Positions 62,991-64,000 of a stretch of DNA of 64,000 nt are shown here, one piece after another (the first letter of the stretch is position 1; each line of letters starts with the position of its first letter). Under the pieces are notes generated by a model. It made no database searches. It worked only from the letters and a program-made list of their open reading frames with translations, and was not told the origin of the DNA. The DNA is from Niallia sp052318935 (lineage in GTDB: Bacteria > Bacillota > Bacilli > Bacillales > Cytobacillaceae): the NCBI GenBank assembly GCA_052318935.1, contig JBQRKO010000003.1; one strand, 5' to 3'. The translations under genes were made by a program, and so were the position numbers.

Positions 62991-63196
62991 GGCTGTTTTC
63001 TCAAAGTTTGTTATTTTTTAAGTAAAAAATAGGAGAATAAGTACTCAGCAGACTGAATACACGTAGACTCCTGTGGGAATGCGAGAAAGACGAGACTTAA
63101 GCAGAGCGAATGCGACGAGGAGGCTCGACGCTCGCTAAACGGACGAAGTGTATTTAGGCTGCCCGTTTAAAAGCAACAATCTATACGAAAACAGCC
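62991..63196 (+). repeat. MITE-like dispersed repeat, copy R8
   Basis: Starts GGCTGTTTTCTCAAAG and ends ATACGAAAACAGCC. It is flanked on both sides by TAAACAAA, an 8-bp duplication. The central palindrome is intact. Confidence 0.93.
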
Positions 63197-63202
63197 TAAA
63201 CA

Positions 63203-63240
63203 AAAAAAAGGTCCCTATTAGTAAATAAGGACCTATTTTT
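63203..63240 (-). terminator. Terminator after molbindin gene
   Basis: AAAAAGGTCC / GGACCTATTTTT hairpin just past the stop on the minus strand. Confidence 0.75.
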
Positions 63241-63245
63241 CTTCA

Positions 63246-63452
63246 CTATGCCATTAATAGCACATTAGAAGCTTTAATTAATGTTGTTACAGATGAACCT
63301 TCTGTTAATCCTAGTTCTTTTACAGCGTCCATTGAAATAATAGACGTAATAACTTTGCCTTCTCCTAAATCTACATCTACTTTTGCGTTAACCGCACCTT
63401 CTGTTACTGATAATACTTTTCCTTCTAATTGGTTTCTTGCACTAATTTTCAT
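63246..63452 (-). CDS. Molbindin / Mop TOBE-domain protein
   Basis: A 68-residue TOBE protein: SARNQLEGKVLSVTEGAVNAKVDVDLGEGKVITSIISMDAVKELGLTEGSSVTTLIKASNVLLM. This is the molybdate/tungstate-binding Mop pattern, which stores oxyanion in oligomers or serves molybdenum-cofactor enzymes. It is monocistronic here. Confidence 0.92.
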   Translation of the reverse strand: MKISARNQLEGKVLSVTEGAVNAKVDVDLGEGKVITSIISMDAVKELGLTEGSSVTTLIKASNVLLMA

Positions 63453-63628
63453 TTTGAATTCCCCCTATTAATATATATTTACAAGTTTAGTATATATTAT
63501 ATTTTTCTGAATTTTCTATTAAATTATGACAATTTAGTGAACGTTTCTACAAATTATGTGAAATTTAGAGGAATTCTACTAAAAAATTCAACATTTTTAC
63601 ATTTTTGAATAATCAGAAAAATGATGCA

Positions 63629-63645
63629 TTGTGATTTTTATCACT
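63629..63645. promoter_or_regulatory. FNR-like box before RIC gene
   Basis: TTGTGATTTTTATCACT matches the Bacillus Fnr pattern TGTGA-N6-TCAC. It lies about 70 bp before the iron-sulfur repair gene. It predicts anaerobic induction. Confidence 0.6.
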
Positions 63646-63709
63646 GCCTTATTCCAGAATGAACGTTATGATAAAAAGGTATGTAAAATAAATTTTTGGA
63701 GGGATAAGA

Positions 63710-64000
63710 ATGGAAGCTGTTTTTACAGGAAGTTCAATCATTCGTGATATTGTCACACAGTTGCCGAAAGCAACAGATATTTTAAAATCATACGAAATAA
63801 ATTACTGTTGTGGAGGCAACAGGCAACTGCAAGCAGCAATAACTGAAGCCAACCTTCCTGCCGATGAAATTATCACAAAACTAAATACATTGTACTATGT
63901 TACGAAATCATTAGCAGAAAAAAGCATCGATGACCAAACTGCTTCTAGTAAAGAATTAATTGACTATATTCGGATAAAACATCACGGCTATTTAAATGAT
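63710..64000 (+). CDS. RIC/ScdA (YtfE) iron-sulfur cluster repair di-iron protein, start only
   Basis: The first 97 codons of a RIC-family protein, cut by the right edge. ATG 63710 follows GGAGGG. The N-terminal DUF542 domain is present (GSSIIRDIVTQLPKATDILKSYEINYCCGGNRQLQAAI) with the conserved Cys-Cys-Gly-Gly. The haemerythrin part lies beyond the window. RIC proteins restore Fe-S and other iron sites after NO or oxidant damage. NO synthase and an FNR-like box in this window fit that job. Confidence 0.9.
   Translation, partial: MEAVFTGSSIIRDIVTQLPKATDILKSYEINYCCGGNRQLQAAITEANLPADEIITKLNTLYYVTKSLAEKSIDDQTASSKELIDYIRIKHHGYLND

Noticed and set aside
1..64000. CRISPR arrays, rRNA, tRNA or prophage
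   Set aside because: No spaced direct repeats of CRISPR type, no rRNA-like or tRNA-like stretches, and no phage structural genes were seen.

Overview
The window is AT-rich DNA from a low-GC Gram-positive, spore-former-type Bacillaceae bacterium. Strong AGGAGG-type ribosome sites, frequent TTG starts, two SacB levansucrases, a LevR/sigma-54-type PTS, bacterial NO synthase, CsoR/CopZ/CopA, a PerR box before a catalase and many Bacillus-type families all fit. Gene content recalls the Niallia/'Bacillus circulans' group, but the species cannot be proven from the sequence. I saw no rRNA, tRNA, CRISPR array or phage.

1-6.3 kb: an edge-cut GH13 alpha-glucosidase with its LacI/MalR-type regulator, an SDR reductase, a luciferase-like flavin monooxygenase preceded by two tiny overlapping ORFs, a frameshifted HesB-like gene, and a divergent HxlR/nitroreductase pair. 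6.5-12.2 kb: a lipoprotein, then two converging arsenic clusters. The plus-strand cluster holds a small ORF, a cysteine-rich MarR regulator, a DUF318 permease, a 50-aa Cys protein and an ArsN-like acetyltransferase. The minus-strand cluster is a classical arsR-arsB-arsC operon. The MarR cluster has near-identical palindromes before both of its transcription blocks and is the best candidate for an under-described system, possibly an organoarsenical resistance unit.

12.2-16 kb: glycerol-1-phosphate dehydrogenase overlapping a HAD phosphatase, then RNase J. 16-28 kb: two paralogous levansucrase genes with homologous long leaders. They are separated by a VOC protein, a lipoprotein, a MarR/quinone-reductase pair, the lipid II flippase Amj and a TnpB-only IS605-type element. 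sacB copy 1 carries a 36-bp in-frame triplication. 28-41 kb: a 3D-domain cell-wall protein, a 2Fe-2S protein, a DUF202 protein, and a sigma-54 module: LevR-type activator, UAS-like repeats, cre-like site, -24/-12 promoter and mannose-family PTS EIIA-B-C-D. A DeoR/HAD pair and rpoN follow.

41-54 kb: DUF421 and anchored hypothetical proteins, NO synthase, aldehyde dehydrogenase, Fic protein, aroD and aroK, catalase, and copA/copZ/csoR with two CsoR-like operators. 54-64 kb: a TrmB regulator, a decayed AsnO-like dioxygenase, a TSUP transporter, a MerR-TipAS regulator divergent from a GntR-ABC operon whose ATPase has an in-frame stop, small proteins, an SDR, a molbindin and the start of a RIC/ScdA iron-sulfur repair gene behind an FNR-like box.

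A dispersed ~210-bp MITE-like repeat, with ~28-bp terminal inverted repeats and 8-bp target duplications at five copies, occurs seven to eight times between 20 and 63 kb. Several genes carry single-base frameshifts or nonsense codons. Some may be sequencing errors.
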